Shown here: positions 21,148 to 31,298 of the stretch, piece by piece
Numbering within the stretch: position 1 is the stretch's first letter
Layout of the letters: each line of letters starts with the position of its first letter
NCBI GenBank assembly: GCA_027576995.1
Contig: JANBQC010000255.1
Location: 1 to 37,599, forward strand
Reading direction: 5' to 3'
DNA length: 37,599 nt
Source: Dimargaris cristalligena
Lineage: Eukaryota; Kickxellomycota; Dimargaritomycetes; Dimargaritales; Dimargaritaceae
Position numbers and translations under genes: made by a program
Notes under the pieces: model-generated
Told to the model about the DNA's origin: nothing
The model's database searches: none
What the model saw: only the letters and a program-made list of their open reading frames with translations

Positions 21148-22363
21148 GGCTGGCTCAAGAATGTGGGGTCAACTGCTGGACAAGGGCTGGGCGTGGCCAT
21201 GGGAAAACCTTTACCCGTTCTATGTCGCGATGAAAAGGCCGGTTGGCTATAAAAATAGGAGGACTCTCTATCACCCGAGGGACTGGCTGGGTCGATAATT
21301 CTTGCATCTTCGATTAATTTGCCGACAATTTGGTGGTCCATCCTGGGTGAATAATAAGATATATATATATACATATAAATGTAACATGCACATAAAAATC
21401 ATGAATCAGGAGTAAAGGCAGTTCACGCTGGGCTAATCATGTGTCACTGGAAGGGCAAGTTTCACCCTGCTGCCTATTCGAAGATTAATTAAAGTAATGT
21501 AGCCAGCGCCCTGTCTCCATCCCTAATATAATAGTGACGGGTTCCCCAGCCACTGGACCGAGGTACTGGGCAAAATGGCTCGAGAGTTTTATAATGAGCC
21601 ATGAATAAAATGCCCATGCTCGCCCCCTCTCTTTCCTTTGACGACGCACTAAAGCAACAATGATTGGGTATTGGCGCCTTTTTGGCCTATTCGGTGACCA
21701 ATCCACTCTAGGGACGCCCCCCTTCGCCCGTAACCCCGCCTTTCGGACCACGGTTATTGCATGGGCCCTGTCCTGAGCTTCGACGGCAAAAGGTAGCCTA
21801 ACTTCTCCACGGTTAACCCTCACCATCCTGCATTTCATTTGCGGCCCAAGGGTGCAATTTTCTTTTTCTATTTAAAAATGCATTATTATCTATGCTTCTA
21901 TATTCGCCACCCTCCCCTTCTCTTCCCTTTCCCTCCTTTCCGAGCGCTTTCCGAGAAGGTCTTTCAGAAGAATCGAGCCCTCGCCTTCCCTCAGTTAACT
22001 CCATCCTCGTGAAAGACAGTGCCCGGGTGATTAGAGTGAGCCTACAAAGGAACAACGGTATCTGCTAGGCGCAGAGTCTTTCGCCCATTCCCTATATCTA
22101 TGGTGTCTTTTCCTCTCCCCCCCCTCCCCATCCCAATTTTCATCTCCTTCATTTCTCCACTAATTCAATAAATCAATATAGTGCATCCCCATAGTTAAGC
22201 ACGGGTTACATCGCTGGACGAGACCAATACATATACCTATTAGCGCCCGCCCACCTCGACCGAATCTCTAATTTTTCTTATTCTATTATCGACCTGTGGT
22301 CTACCTCTTATTTAATCCCTATAGGACTCTTTATTTGAAAAATCATTCTACTATAACCTAGTC

Positions 22364-22381
22364 TATATATATATATATATT
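22364..22381. repeat. (AT)n microsatellite
   Basis: Alternating TA dinucleotides, 18 bp, in non-coding DNA. Confidence 0.7.
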
Positions 22382-22958
22382 ACCGGAATTGTTCCACACC
22401 ACTCAACTATTGCTCCTGAGACAAGGATATCGTTGCCTGCACCATTAAGCCCCGTTAGGTAGGTAATATTCCTCGGGTTTACATAAGTGCTCCCTACCGG
22501 AATAACTATGAGCCCCCCCCTCCCATCGTCGATAAGGACGCTGCTGGCTCTCCCCCACATTCAAGCCGCACTTGCATGTAACCGCCCCACGTTCCACAAT
22601 GCACTGTTGTCTGAAATCCATAATTTCCCTAGGCCATGCCTTACTCGCGGACTTGTGCGACTCCAACTAACCCTCCGTTTATTTACCTTGCTGTGCTTTA
22701 CTCACCCTTCGTCCGCCCCATCGCTGCCGTATCAGACTGATAACACGCAATTCACTTGACCGACCCATTCGGACTAGTGGCTCTATTTACCAACGAGCCT
22801 TACTTACCCCCCAGTCTCGTATTTCATCATTGTGACACCTAATTCCCGAATCCTACCTACCCTTAGCGGCTTAGTCGTAGATAATTTACCCTTCGCTTCA
22901 TACCAACTGCGGGCCAGCTTTTTTTTTTTATGAAACACCAGTGAGGGAAAACAATTGC

Positions 22959-22986
22959 GTCTGTGTGTGCGTGTCTGTGTGTGTGT
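22959..22986. repeat. (GT)n-type imperfect microsatellite
   Basis: Plus strand is TGTGTG units with C substitutions (TGTGTGTGCGTGTCTGTGTG, then GTGT). Non-coding. Confidence 0.6.
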
Positions 22987-23995
22987 AGGCGTTCTTACCG
23001 CCCGTCAATTTTGCATCCATCATTTGGGGCACCGTCTATCGTACTCCTTCCGCCGGGTTTACTAGCCAAATATAAGTCAGTTAATATACCCTCCCCCCCC
23101 CACACCGCCCCCTCCACGTTCAATTTTACCATCCAAGTTTAATAGGGGCAGCCAATCCTCCGCAAGTCTTTGCGATCGGCTCACTATTCATTTAACAAAG
23201 ACCCTGTCTGAGATTAGCAGGGCTCATAGTTGCTTTACTGCTCCTCCACGTAGTCTCGACTACTGTCCACCCTCCGCTCCGGCTCATCATATAAAGAATC
23301 ATTAAGATTTTCGACTCAACTTCAACGACTACGGTGAGTGTACCATATTTATAACTATGAATTACGTGTCCATTATCTACGGCGATTGTACCCTCTATTA
23401 GCCTATTTATCCGTCGTGGGAGGGGTGGAGATTGAGATTTGCGGGCTCTGGGGAGATGGACTAGCGTGGCGGTCATGCGGAAAATTAAGTGGAATGGTGT
23501 CGAATAGCGGTGCTTTTCCGGGGAGATGACCTAGTTTCAGTGGGCTATTTTCTATATTATAACCCACTCCCCGTGCTATAACGGGTATGGGAGATCCTTG
23601 ATTATCCCCCAACATTCTCTATTGCCATGCATTACACAGGTGGTAGGGTGGGTAGGTCTCCTCCCTCGTTTCCACTCCGCAGAGCCCTTTAGGGCGGGGG
23701 TTGGTCTATTTGGCCAAGCGACTTGTACATCGTTGAGTGACACAGGGCCTCCCCCCCCACCCACCGACCCTTGGCCCCCTTCTCCACCCCTTTTCCTTAA
23801 CGCGCATCTTTCCGCCTTCGCTCTGTGCTGCTACATGGTTCACAATTTATCTTGAATGGACTACTTCCATATTGGCGTGTTGCTGTGTTTATTTTCATTT
23901 GGACTGTTATCCATTATCCTTGGTTCATGAATCCTACCACCCATTTCCCCTTTGTATCCCCTCTTCACCCCCACTCCGCTCTCCCATACCTCGGC

Positions 23996-24003
23996 TATAT
24001 AAG
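23996..24003 (+). promoter_or_regulatory. TATA box of the 7TM-RGS gene
   Basis: CTATATAAG in a pyrimidine-rich context, 333 bp before the ATG at 24336. Orientation and isolation fit a core promoter giving a leader of roughly 300 nt. Confidence 0.5.
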
Positions 24004-24335
24004 CCCCAGGTTGCGCCTTCCCTAAATCCTTATTATATCCCCGCCTCCTTCTAATGAACGGGGCTTTATTTCGACAATGTGGCTTAGGTTGCTATGTTTA
24101 TGGTGTCCTTGTACACTCAGCTTTAATATTTCTCTAGTCTCCTCCATGCTTCTTACGTTTATTGACCTCCTTCCACACTTCAGACGGGGTTATATAGTGC
24201 TAATCATTATGCTACCGGCATTAATTTCAACCCTTGTTCTATCTGCACCATCCCCTTACACCATATACCCAACAGCCCCGGTGACTATTCCATGTCCGCC
24301 ACCCTGACCCACCCCTTCACAATATAGTGCCCAGC

Positions 24336-26885
24336 ATGGCCACCGATACGTTTAACTACACCCCTGAATTTATCCGGCGAAAAACCATCGGGTACATGAC
24401 CTTCGCCGCCATTTACACTCTCTTGGCGGTACTGACCACTATTTTGTATCTGCGCCGGATTCGACGGGCGGCCCACGAGTCCCTATGGCTCAACCTTATT
24501 CATATTGTCAGTGCTCTGCTCCTGGCCATCCTCTTTTGCGCCGGCAACGCCTTCCGCCCCCACTTCCCCTGCTTCCTCAACCTATGGCTGTACCACATTT
24601 TCGGGCTCCTATGGGTGTTTTCTTTCATCGCCCGCAACCTGCGCTTTCTCTTCCAGTACGAATACCACCAGGCTAAACTAAGGGCTCCGACCCTCGACAA
24701 TCAGCTGACCGACCTCCGGGACCCGGCCGGGCTGGACGCTGACCCGGGGGTTGACGCCAAAGCGCCCTCCGCTTTCGCACTCGTTCTGCCGGGTGACACA
24801 AACCCCGCGAGCGCCACATCCCTGAAACCACTCACCACTACCACTCCCCACGACCACCAACAGCATCACCCACTGGCCCCGCCGCCGTGTAACAACCACT
24901 CCCCACGGTCCACCGAGGACTCCTCCTCCGCCTTCTCCTCCTCCTCTTCCTTCCACCTCCGCCCCCCTTCCAAGTGGCTAACGGGCACCGACCCCGGGAC
25001 CTGTGCGCTAGGGGCGGCCCACTCCGAGACCACTCGCCGCTGGTGGAGCAAACTGAGTTTCCAGGCGCTGGTCCAGCGTATCCCCTGGATGCGTAAACGC
25101 GTGATTTTCTCAGAGACTTACATGATCCGCACCCTCGCGTGCCTATTGTGCGCCCTGTTCGTGTACCTGGTTTTTGTCCAAACGTATTCGACCAGGTTCG
25201 CCGCCACGCCCGTCATCACTACCCAGTGTGACGTCGCCTTCGAATATGCCGTGGTAATTGGCATCATGGGGATTCATGTGGGCCTGGCTTGTCCCCTGTT
25301 TCTCTTCTGGATCTGGGGTATGGACGAAGCTTTCGGTCTGCGGCGTGAAATTATCCTGGAAATCGTGATTGGGGAAATCTGCTTCGGGCTGTTCCTGATC
25401 ACTTTCTGGGCGTTTCCCAACATGTTCCCCTACTTTACCAGCAATATGTTCCTCCTGATTGGGTTCAGCGTCAGCCACTTGATTATCGTGGTCAACCCGC
25501 TGGGGCTGGGCCAGGACTGGATTTACATGCGCAAGTCGGGTACGGTGAATGAGCAGGATATCGCCGAACCCGGTGAAGTCATTTTCGTCGGTCGGTTCAA
25601 GAAGAAGCCCAGTTTATGTCCGTCCGATATCGCGGCTACCGGACTCGCCGCGTTCCTAGGCGGCCGGCGGGACGACGATGCCGAACTCTCGACTTTTCAG
25701 TCCCAGGCGTTTACCGATGTTCTCCGGAACGTCGCCGAATTCGAAGTACTCAAACAGAGTGCCGCCAAGTGTTTTTCGACCGAACTCATTCTGTTCCTCG
25801 AAGACTACCAGTGCTTAAAGCATTATACGCTCGTTTGGCTCCAGCGGGACTACCAGCTGGAATCCGGCAACGGGGACGGGGAGGTGTCCGCGCCGCCCAG
25901 TCCGGTGCGCGAACTGCCCGCTCTTCCGCCACCGGCAGATCTATTAAACTACCGGGTGGATGGTGGCTCGGGTCCCGCCACTCCCGCTGCAGATGGTCCC
26001 CAGCCGAACTCGCCAGGAGGCCACTATCCCCCCAAGGGTATCGCCAAACCCCCTATCATGCGTCTCTTCGCCTTCGGCTCGGCCCCCGCTACCTTTCTAA
26101 ACAAGCTAAATCCCGCCCGAACCCCGCCCAGTACCAAACCGGAACGCCGGGATGTGTCCGAGCCCTATGTGACCATCCTCGAAACCATCCGGCGCTGCCC
26201 ATGGGCCCAGGAACCTCCCCCCCTCTCACCCATTATGGAATGCGAAGACGACGATGAGGAGGAAGAGGTCACCAAGTTGGGTCTGACCACCGACCCACTG
26301 TCCCTTCCAGCGAATGATGGTAGCTCCGGCTCACCTCGCCTGCCTAGCCTAAACCTAGGTTCCGGGGACGGCCTGGACGCTATTTTAGACTACCAAACCC
26401 GCCTCGACCATACCGACCACCGTCGTAACGGCTCGGCCACCAGTTCCAGTCGGTTTTCGTGGAGCGACGAAAGTGCGAATGGTTGTCGGTCCGCCAGTGA
26501 CCGCTCGGGATCCGCCGGCTCCATGCCAGCTAGATCTAGAGTGGGCGACAATGGTGACGATGAGCACTCCGACACTGGCGAGGATGTTGGCTCGGCCAGC
26601 CGTCGCACGCTACCTCGCAAAGGGTCGGCCCAATCGGCCCGCCGGTCGCCCACGGCCGTCCCCAAAAAAGTGCACGCCCTGTATTTTAGCTTCTACCGCC
26701 GGTACATTGTACCCGAATCCGATTTTGCCGTGAACCTGCCGGCGGTCACCATCGATGCCATCGATGACGCCATGCGGGACCGAGAGTACACGGTGAATAT
26801 GTTTGACCCGGCCTTGCGTGAGGTGCTTAATCTGCTGTTCGAGAATGTGTACCCAAACTATCTGCGCCTCAAGAACAAACTCTAG
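24336..26885 (+). CDS. Seven-transmembrane RGS protein (regulator of G-protein signalling)
   Basis: Intronless, 849 residues. RGS domains accelerate GTP hydrolysis by G-alpha subunits; a 7TM-RGS layout, as in plant RGS1 and some fungal RGS proteins, anchors this at a membrane. The start is ATG 24336 (MATDTFNYTPEF). Hydrophobic helices: three in residues about 15-115 (TFAAIYTLLAVLTTILYL is the first), a 130-residue disordered His/Pro/Ser/Thr-rich loop, then four more between about 260 and 395. The first RGS half begins at about 459 (FTDVLRNVAEFEVLKQSAAK, then FSTELILFLEDYQCLKHY). The second half (about 776-849: ALYFSFYRRYIVP, MFDPALREVLNLLFENVYPN) follows a low-complexity insert of about 270 residues with an acidic run (DDDEEEE) and many Ser/Pro. 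G-protein target unknown. Confidence 0.88.
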   Translation: MATDTFNYTPEFIRRKTIGYMTFAAIYTLLAVLTTILYLRRIRRAAHESLWLNLIHIVSALLLAILFCAGNAFRPHFPCFLNLWLYHIFGLLWVFSFIARNLRFLFQYEYHQAKLRAPTLDNQLTDLRDPAGLDADPGVDAKAPSAFALVLPGDTNPASATSLKPLTTTTPHDHQQHHPLAPPPCNNHSPRSTEDSSSAFSSSSSFHLRPPSKWLTGTDPGTCALGAAHSETTRRWWSKLSFQALVQRIPWMRKRVIFSETYMIRTLACLLCALFVYLVFVQTYSTRFAATPVITTQCDVAFEYAVVIGIMGIHVGLACPLFLFWIWGMDEAFGLRREIILEIVIGEICFGLFLITFWAFPNMFPYFTSNMFLLIGFSVSHLIIVVNPLGLGQDWIYMRKSGTVNEQDIAEPGEVIFVGRFKKKPSLCPSDIAATGLAAFLGGRRDDDAELSTFQSQAFTDVLRNVAEFEVLKQSAAKCFSTELILFLEDYQCLKHYTLVWLQRDYQLESGNGDGEVSAPPSPVRELPALPPPADLLNYRVDGGSGPATPAADGPQPNSPGGHYPPKGIAKPPIMRLFAFGSAPATFLNKLNPARTPPSTKPERRDVSEPYVTILETIRRCPWAQEPPPLSPIMECEDDDEEEEVTKLGLTTDPLSLPANDGSSGSPRLPSLNLGSGDGLDAILDYQTRLDHTDHRRNGSATSSSRFSWSDESANGCRSASDRSGSAGSMPARSRVGDNGDDEHSDTGEDVGSASRRTLPRKGSAQSARRSPTAVPKKVHALYFSFYRRYIVPESDFAVNLPAVTIDAIDDAMRDREYTVNMFDPALREVLNLLFENVYPNYLRLKNKL

Positions 26886-27202
26886 CAACCAGATTTGTGT
26901 GACTACTTCGAGCTGGCCTACAGGCCCCCAATACCCTCCCCCCCCACCTTTGGTGAGGATAATATGCTATCCCTGTTGACATACTTTAAGTTACGAAAAC
27001 TACACGTACACCTTGTATGTTAATTTTAAAAATGCTACTTGCTTATTTTCCCCCAACCGGCTGCTACCACCCAATCTCACCCATGTAAATAACTAATTTG
27101 CCAACGGCAAGTGGTTAATTATATCCACCGCCCTGTATATATTCCCCGCTTGCATTCATTTTCTGTAATTTTACTTATTGGTTATGTTTATCGGTGAATT
27201 CC

Positions 27203-27223
27203 TATATATATATATATATATAA
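27203..27223. repeat. (AT)n microsatellite
   Basis: Uninterrupted TA dinucleotides, 21 bp, in the 3' flank of the RGS gene. Confidence 0.7.
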
Positions 27224-27839
27224 ATTACATTATCTTAGAACTAAATTTGGACTGCTATTGAATACCACCAAGTAAATGGTGGTAGTAAAAGAGAATATAT
27301 TGGCATTTCTTATTCGCTATAGGTATACCCCTTTACATTGAGAGTCGGGCGTCTGGGGCTACGGCTGAGTTGGGGGTTTAAACTATTACAACATAAATCA
27401 GGGATTTTTTTTGGTAGCCGCGTAAATGGGCAATTCCGCAACGCGGCAACTTCACCACTAAGTCATTTGTATCTAGTCCCTGAGGTGACTATTGTTCCGA
27501 AACCTAATTCAAAGACCCCTCCAATTCCCAGCCAACTGGGAGATACACACCAATTGTTGGGGGAATAATTTATGGCAAGTCCCCGTAAGTATGTTACGTG
27601 TACTGGTCAATCCACAATGGGCCATGATCCCAATAATAGAAAGGCTTGGTAAGGTTACAGCACCAGTCAACTTAACTTTATTTAGCCATAGTCAGATGTA
27701 ATAAAGATAAGACAACGTGAGGGAGGATATGAGGGGCGTGAGAAGCCATCAGGAATCTAAAAATAATAAAAGGTAGCGCTGCTATAGAAAAAAAAACGAA
27801 GGGGTAAAAGAGGAAGGTTTAAAAGATGATCCCGAGAAC

Positions 27840-28220
27840 ATGAGGATCCCGTTATTGGACACAGGACCGACTCAGCTAAACCGCTCGTTTGTAATCACCC
27901 GTAGTCAGTGGGTAAACCCCATTGATATAAATAGATTTAGAACTATCCAGGGCACCGTGGTTTACAAACAGGTACCCTATTGCTGTTCGGGAGGAACACC
28001 GAAGCTTGCAACAGGCCGCATAAGCCTAGTGAAACGGACAACACCAAAAGCATGGGTTGTATTTAGCGTACAGGTAGATATACATACGAGAATAGTCAAG
28101 TATAGGAACGAAGAAGACGGGTTAGTATTAATTCAGTGTTCAAAAAGCACATTGCATGGCGCTATAAGAAGAAATGGTATCAGGTTGGAAAATAAAAGTA
28201 CGGGTATTTATATAGTTTAA
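27840..28220 (+). CDS. Unassigned ORF, 126 codons, doubtful
   Basis: ATG to TAA, product MRIPLLDTGPTQLNRSFVIT and onward, basic and rich in Ile, Val, Arg and Thr, without a motif, signal peptide or membrane segment I recognise. It ends 14 bp before the stop codon of the convergent minus-strand mitochondrial gene, so it would lie where that gene's 3' UTR is expected. Codon use is AT-leaning, unlike the confident genes. Chance is a fair explanation for a frame of this length in this much spacer. Confidence 0.2.
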   Translation: MRIPLLDTGPTQLNRSFVITRSQWVNPIDINRFRTIQGTVVYKQVPYCCSGGTPKLATGRISLVKRTTPKAWVVFSVQVDIHTRIVKYRNEEDGLVLIQCSKSTLHGAIRRNGIRLENKSTGIYIV

Positions 28221-28233
28221 AGTGAGGTGCCAC

Positions 28234-29070
28234 TTACATATCGCGCTTGACCACAAGGTGGTCGCGGTACCCGGCCAGGTATAGAACACGGTCTTCGCTA
28301 TTCTGGATACTGTATACACAATGGGGAAATGTTGATAATATGAACAAAAAGTACATTGTCAGTAACAGCATGGCAAATACACATACACGTATATATATAT
28401 ATATATATATTGTATAGTAAATAAACTGGTTAGCTTAACATCTCGGCTCTATCAAATAGGTTAAGTGGTGACAGGGGTATGTGGTATGGGGGAGATATAA
28501 AGGAGTTCGCGTTTATACTTACCGCTTCATAATACGTCCCTGCTCTTCCTTGAACAACTCCTCCAGGAAGGCATAACTGTCCTCCTCCTTCCACATTTGA
28601 CTGCGGATAAAGGCGGTGATAGGGTGCTCCAGCTATATATCGGCATTGGTGGCGGAGAGGGGTACATATAGGATTCGATTAGTCGGGGCGCCCAAGTTAC
28701 AATAGGTACATGTGTACTTCGCGGGAGAATGAAAATGTGAAATAGGGGATGAGCATTCAAAAAATGGTCTTACCTCGCCATCGTTGGTCAGCCAGCGGTC
28801 GAATTTAGGGACGCAGGCGAGGAGAACGATGGCACCCAGTCCCAGGGGCCAGAGTACAGAGTTAAAGCCCTCATGAGTGTATTCGTAGTTCTTCTGGGAG
28901 GGCGGGGTGTACCGCTCCGCCTCCGGAGCGTAGGTCACATAGATGGAGTTTTCCTGGGCGGGGGTAGCCTTGGTGGCGGCACTGGAGCTGGCGATGGAGT
29001 GGGTAGAGGCGAAACGAAGCTGCCGGCTGTGGGCCGCCAGCGAGGAAGCGACGGGGCGAAGGCGGAACAT
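28234..29070 (-). CDS. Small mitochondrial inner-membrane protein, possibly complex I accessory subunit
   Basis: Three exons on the minus strand: 29070-28774, 28632-28523, 28309-28234 (TAA); both introns are GT-AG, phases 0 and 2, and the total gives 160 residues. The N-terminus (MFRLRPVASSLAAHSRQLRF, then ASTHS) is a classic mitochondrial presequence, Arg/Ser/Ala-rich with no acids. A single membrane helix follows at about 74-90 (LWPLGLGAIVLLACVPKFDR), then a charged tail (HPITAFIRSQMWKEEDS, FLEELFKEEQGRIMKR). Layout and size fit a single-pass accessory subunit of a respiratory complex, and the FNSVLWP and HPITxFI segments remind me of fungal complex I 17.8-kDa-type subunits, but I cannot confirm that. 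ATG 29070 was chosen because the presequence begins there. The stop codon overlaps a GTAAGT. Confidence 0.7.
28390..28410. repeat. (AT)n microsatellite inside an intron
   Basis: About ten AT units within the second intron of the minus-strand mitochondrial gene (intron 28522-28310). Confidence 0.65.
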
Positions 29071-30917
29071 GGAGGGGGAGATATATAAGGGCAAAGATTC
29101 ACGCGCTAGAAAGTAAAGGAAAGACACTGAGTTTGCTGGAATAAAAGAATCAGAGCAAAGGAAAGGTGGAGATCGAGAGATCAAGGGTAATTGGATAGGC
29201 CTGCAAATTGCTCAGGTGCGAATTCAAGGTTCAGTTCAACATTGGGGACAAATTGCTTGTCCAGTCTGAAACGGCCTGCTCACCTAACTGCACACTACTA
29301 CTCCCCTTGGTGATTAGGAGAGGGCCCCCGCTGTATTAATAATTATCCGCCATTAGAGAGAAAGGCCCCGCCGCGGGAACATTTTACAATTGCGTATATT
29401 CCACTGATGTTATTATGCCGTGAGCTGTTGAGTTGCCCCATACAGTTGCCGAAGCGACTTGAGGTCTAATCTAATTATAACTGCCCGCCTCCGCTCCTGC
29501 TGCGGGCTCCCGGTGCCTGGATGCTTAAAATAGAGCGACTCTTCTGCTATTTGTAAGGGTGAGAGGATCAGTAGAGAGAGGCAGTCACTCTCGACAGAGG
29601 GGTATTATAACCCCTCTCCCCGGCGGAGCCGCTATTAACTGCTAACAAAATGGGCCCAGTTGTTGCTATTGCCCCTCACCATCAAAAACTGACCCTCCAC
29701 TTTATCAGCGGGGGTATTACAAGAGGCTTGGCATTCCCAAACATTGCATAGTTTGGCAGATGATAATAATAGAGAACGCCGCCAAGGCGGGCCGGGAAAT
29801 GGAATGGTGGCACCAATCGACGTAGCCGGCCTATTGGCGTGGTCCGCTAAATGGCATGACTAATTCGTGAAAATTAGAAAGTAAAAGGTGGACCGATGAC
29901 GTTCAACCGTATGGCGTATGACGCTTTTGCTATTCACTGGGTGGATTGTACAGGCGAAGAATCGGCCGGTCCTTATCGGACCATCGGGTATATTTCCTGG
30001 CCCTTGGGCATATCAAAAACAGACCCAAGCCACTAGTCGAATACACCAGCCCGTAGTACCCCTTCGGTGGCTAGTTCCCGCTATGCAAGGCACGCACCTT
30101 CATTCAGGAGCAAATCCCAAATACTTCAGCATCCAACCCGCACCCCGCCCAATAGGGCCAGCAAAAACCTCCAAATTCTGGCCCCCTGGTGAAACTAAAT
30201 TTAAGTTTGGTTAGCATCAGGTCAGCGGTAACCACTGAAGGGGTGCACTTGTGGAAAGGGGACGTATGTCAATTATACTATACACGATGAATATTGGAAC
30301 AGTAATAGCCATGCCAGTGGACTCCGCCAATATGAAAGATACACACCTCAGTCAGCTCAATTGGGCTCGGCAGGGTCATTCAGCGGCTATAATTACGCTC
30401 GTCCACCCAGAGTCGTCAGGCGGGCCATGGATAAGAATAAGCCTCTTCCCAATGGAACCTCAGTTATTCACAGTCCGAAGCGGCCATTGTAGTTCTCTGT
30501 GGGTGGGACGAAAGAACCTAAAGAAGCCCTGTGATCGCCCGAATACTACCATCCCGAAAGGTGTTCCTGCTTGCGAATCGCTCGTGGAAAGGCGGTCCAG
30601 CGGGCCTTGGTGTTTCCCAGCTGTATGAGGCCCCATAGATGCCGGTTTAGGAGTGAGCATTGGCCCGCCCATCCCTTCTTCCACCAGCTGTAGACAGAGT
30701 ATATAACCGCGGGATTGGTCGGCCTGGAGTTTCGTTTAGTTTCGCCACGCCTGCTTATTTGATTCTGGGGCCATCACCTTCCAAGTTTTGCCAACGAAAG
30801 TTTCCCGCTACGCCCTTCCACACACGCATACACCCGCTGACTACATCTCACTCCCATTAGGCCAATCCACACTAGCCCTCTGGATGTATGCACATCCCTC
30901 AGGCTTCTTCGCCGGCT
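29071..30917. other. Divergent intergenic region between the mitochondrial gene and the phosphatidylserine decarboxylase gene
   Basis: Shared upstream region of two divergent genes. Contains hairpins at 29484-29508 (GCCCGC against GCGGGC, 13-nt loop) and 29596-29617, and a TATATAA at 30700-30706 too far from the decarboxylase ATG to be its obvious TATA. Frames at 29918-30214 and 30251-30628 start at or near non-ATG codons and have no recognisable content. Confidence 0.5.
29596..29617. repeat. Perfect 8-bp hairpin
   Basis: AGAGGGGT (29596-29603), loop ATTATA, ACCCCTCT (29610-29617). Perfect stem in non-coding DNA between divergent genes. Confidence 0.6.
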
Positions 30918-30923
30918 TATAAA
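30918..30923 (+). promoter_or_regulatory. Candidate TATA box of the phosphatidylserine decarboxylase gene
   Basis: TATAAA in the context GGCTTATAAACCC, 381 bp upstream of the ATG at 31299, followed by a pyrimidine-rich leader. Confidence 0.4.
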
Positions 30924-31015
30924 CCCACCGGCCTGCCCTCCCCTATTGTTTCTGGCTTCTCACTCCACTCCACTCTGCGCTAATCGCCCAGCCTCATTAC
31001 TATTATCATTATCAC

Positions 31016-31044
31016 TATTAGTATTAGTATTAGTATTAGTATTA
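31016..31044 (+). repeat. Hexanucleotide microsatellite (TATTAG)4.8
   Basis: Four exact TATTAG units plus TATTA, preceded by the related TATTATCATTATCAC. It lies in the predicted 5' leader of the decarboxylase gene. Confidence 0.75.
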
Positions 31045-31298
31045 ATATTGTCACTAGCCCTAACCGTCCACCGTGACGTCGCCTGTACACCACAGCGCCT
31101 TACCCAAGCCCTTGTTGACTGCGTGCATAGCCCAAACGTCCTTCGCCTATACTACTACTGCTACCACCACTTTTTTATCAAGCCCCGTCTTTATATTTCC
31201 TTCTCCCCTGTACCTCCTGTCTATTTATCCATTCCTTTATTTCCCCCTCTCCGCTTCGGCCTGAGCTTTGGCCCAGCCTACTCCGCTCCGCCCGAACC

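Larger units (their letters stand above)
20700..23995. other. Long spacer between MON1 and the 7TM-RGS gene
   Basis: No supported gene. Contents: a hairpin at 21130-21147, (AT)n tracts at about 21357-21370 and 22364-22381, a GT-rich microsatellite at about 22959-22986, and C- and T-runs near 22110-22130, 22919-22929 and 23092-23101. Minus-strand frames at 21485-21838 (117 codons) and 21813-22055 look random. From about 23720 the plus strand becomes strongly pyrimidine-rich toward the promoter of the next gene. Confidence 0.5.
26886..28233. other. Intergenic stretch with an unassigned ORF
   Basis: 3' flank of the RGS gene and, from the other side, of the minus-strand mitochondrial gene. It holds an (AT)n tract at 27203-27223, A-runs near 27789 and an unassigned ATG-initiated frame at 27840-28220. 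AT-rich overall. Confidence 0.5.

Noticed and set aside
21485..21838. 117-codon minus-strand ORF in the spacer after MON1
   Set aside because: Basic and without motifs, signal peptide, promoter or splice context; length is compatible with chance in several kilobases of spacer.
22180..22240. Possible small structured RNA (5S-like impression)
   Set aside because: A few words resemble 5S rRNA text, but box A/C promoter spacing and the helices are absent.
25616..26257. 213-codon plus-strand ORF
   Set aside because: Alternative frame of the RGS gene; Arg/Pro-rich product typical of a shifted GC-rich coding frame.
29918..30628. Two plus-strand ORFs upstream of PSD2
   Set aside because: The second begins at a GTG; neither has a signal peptide, motif, or codon bias resembling the confident genes.
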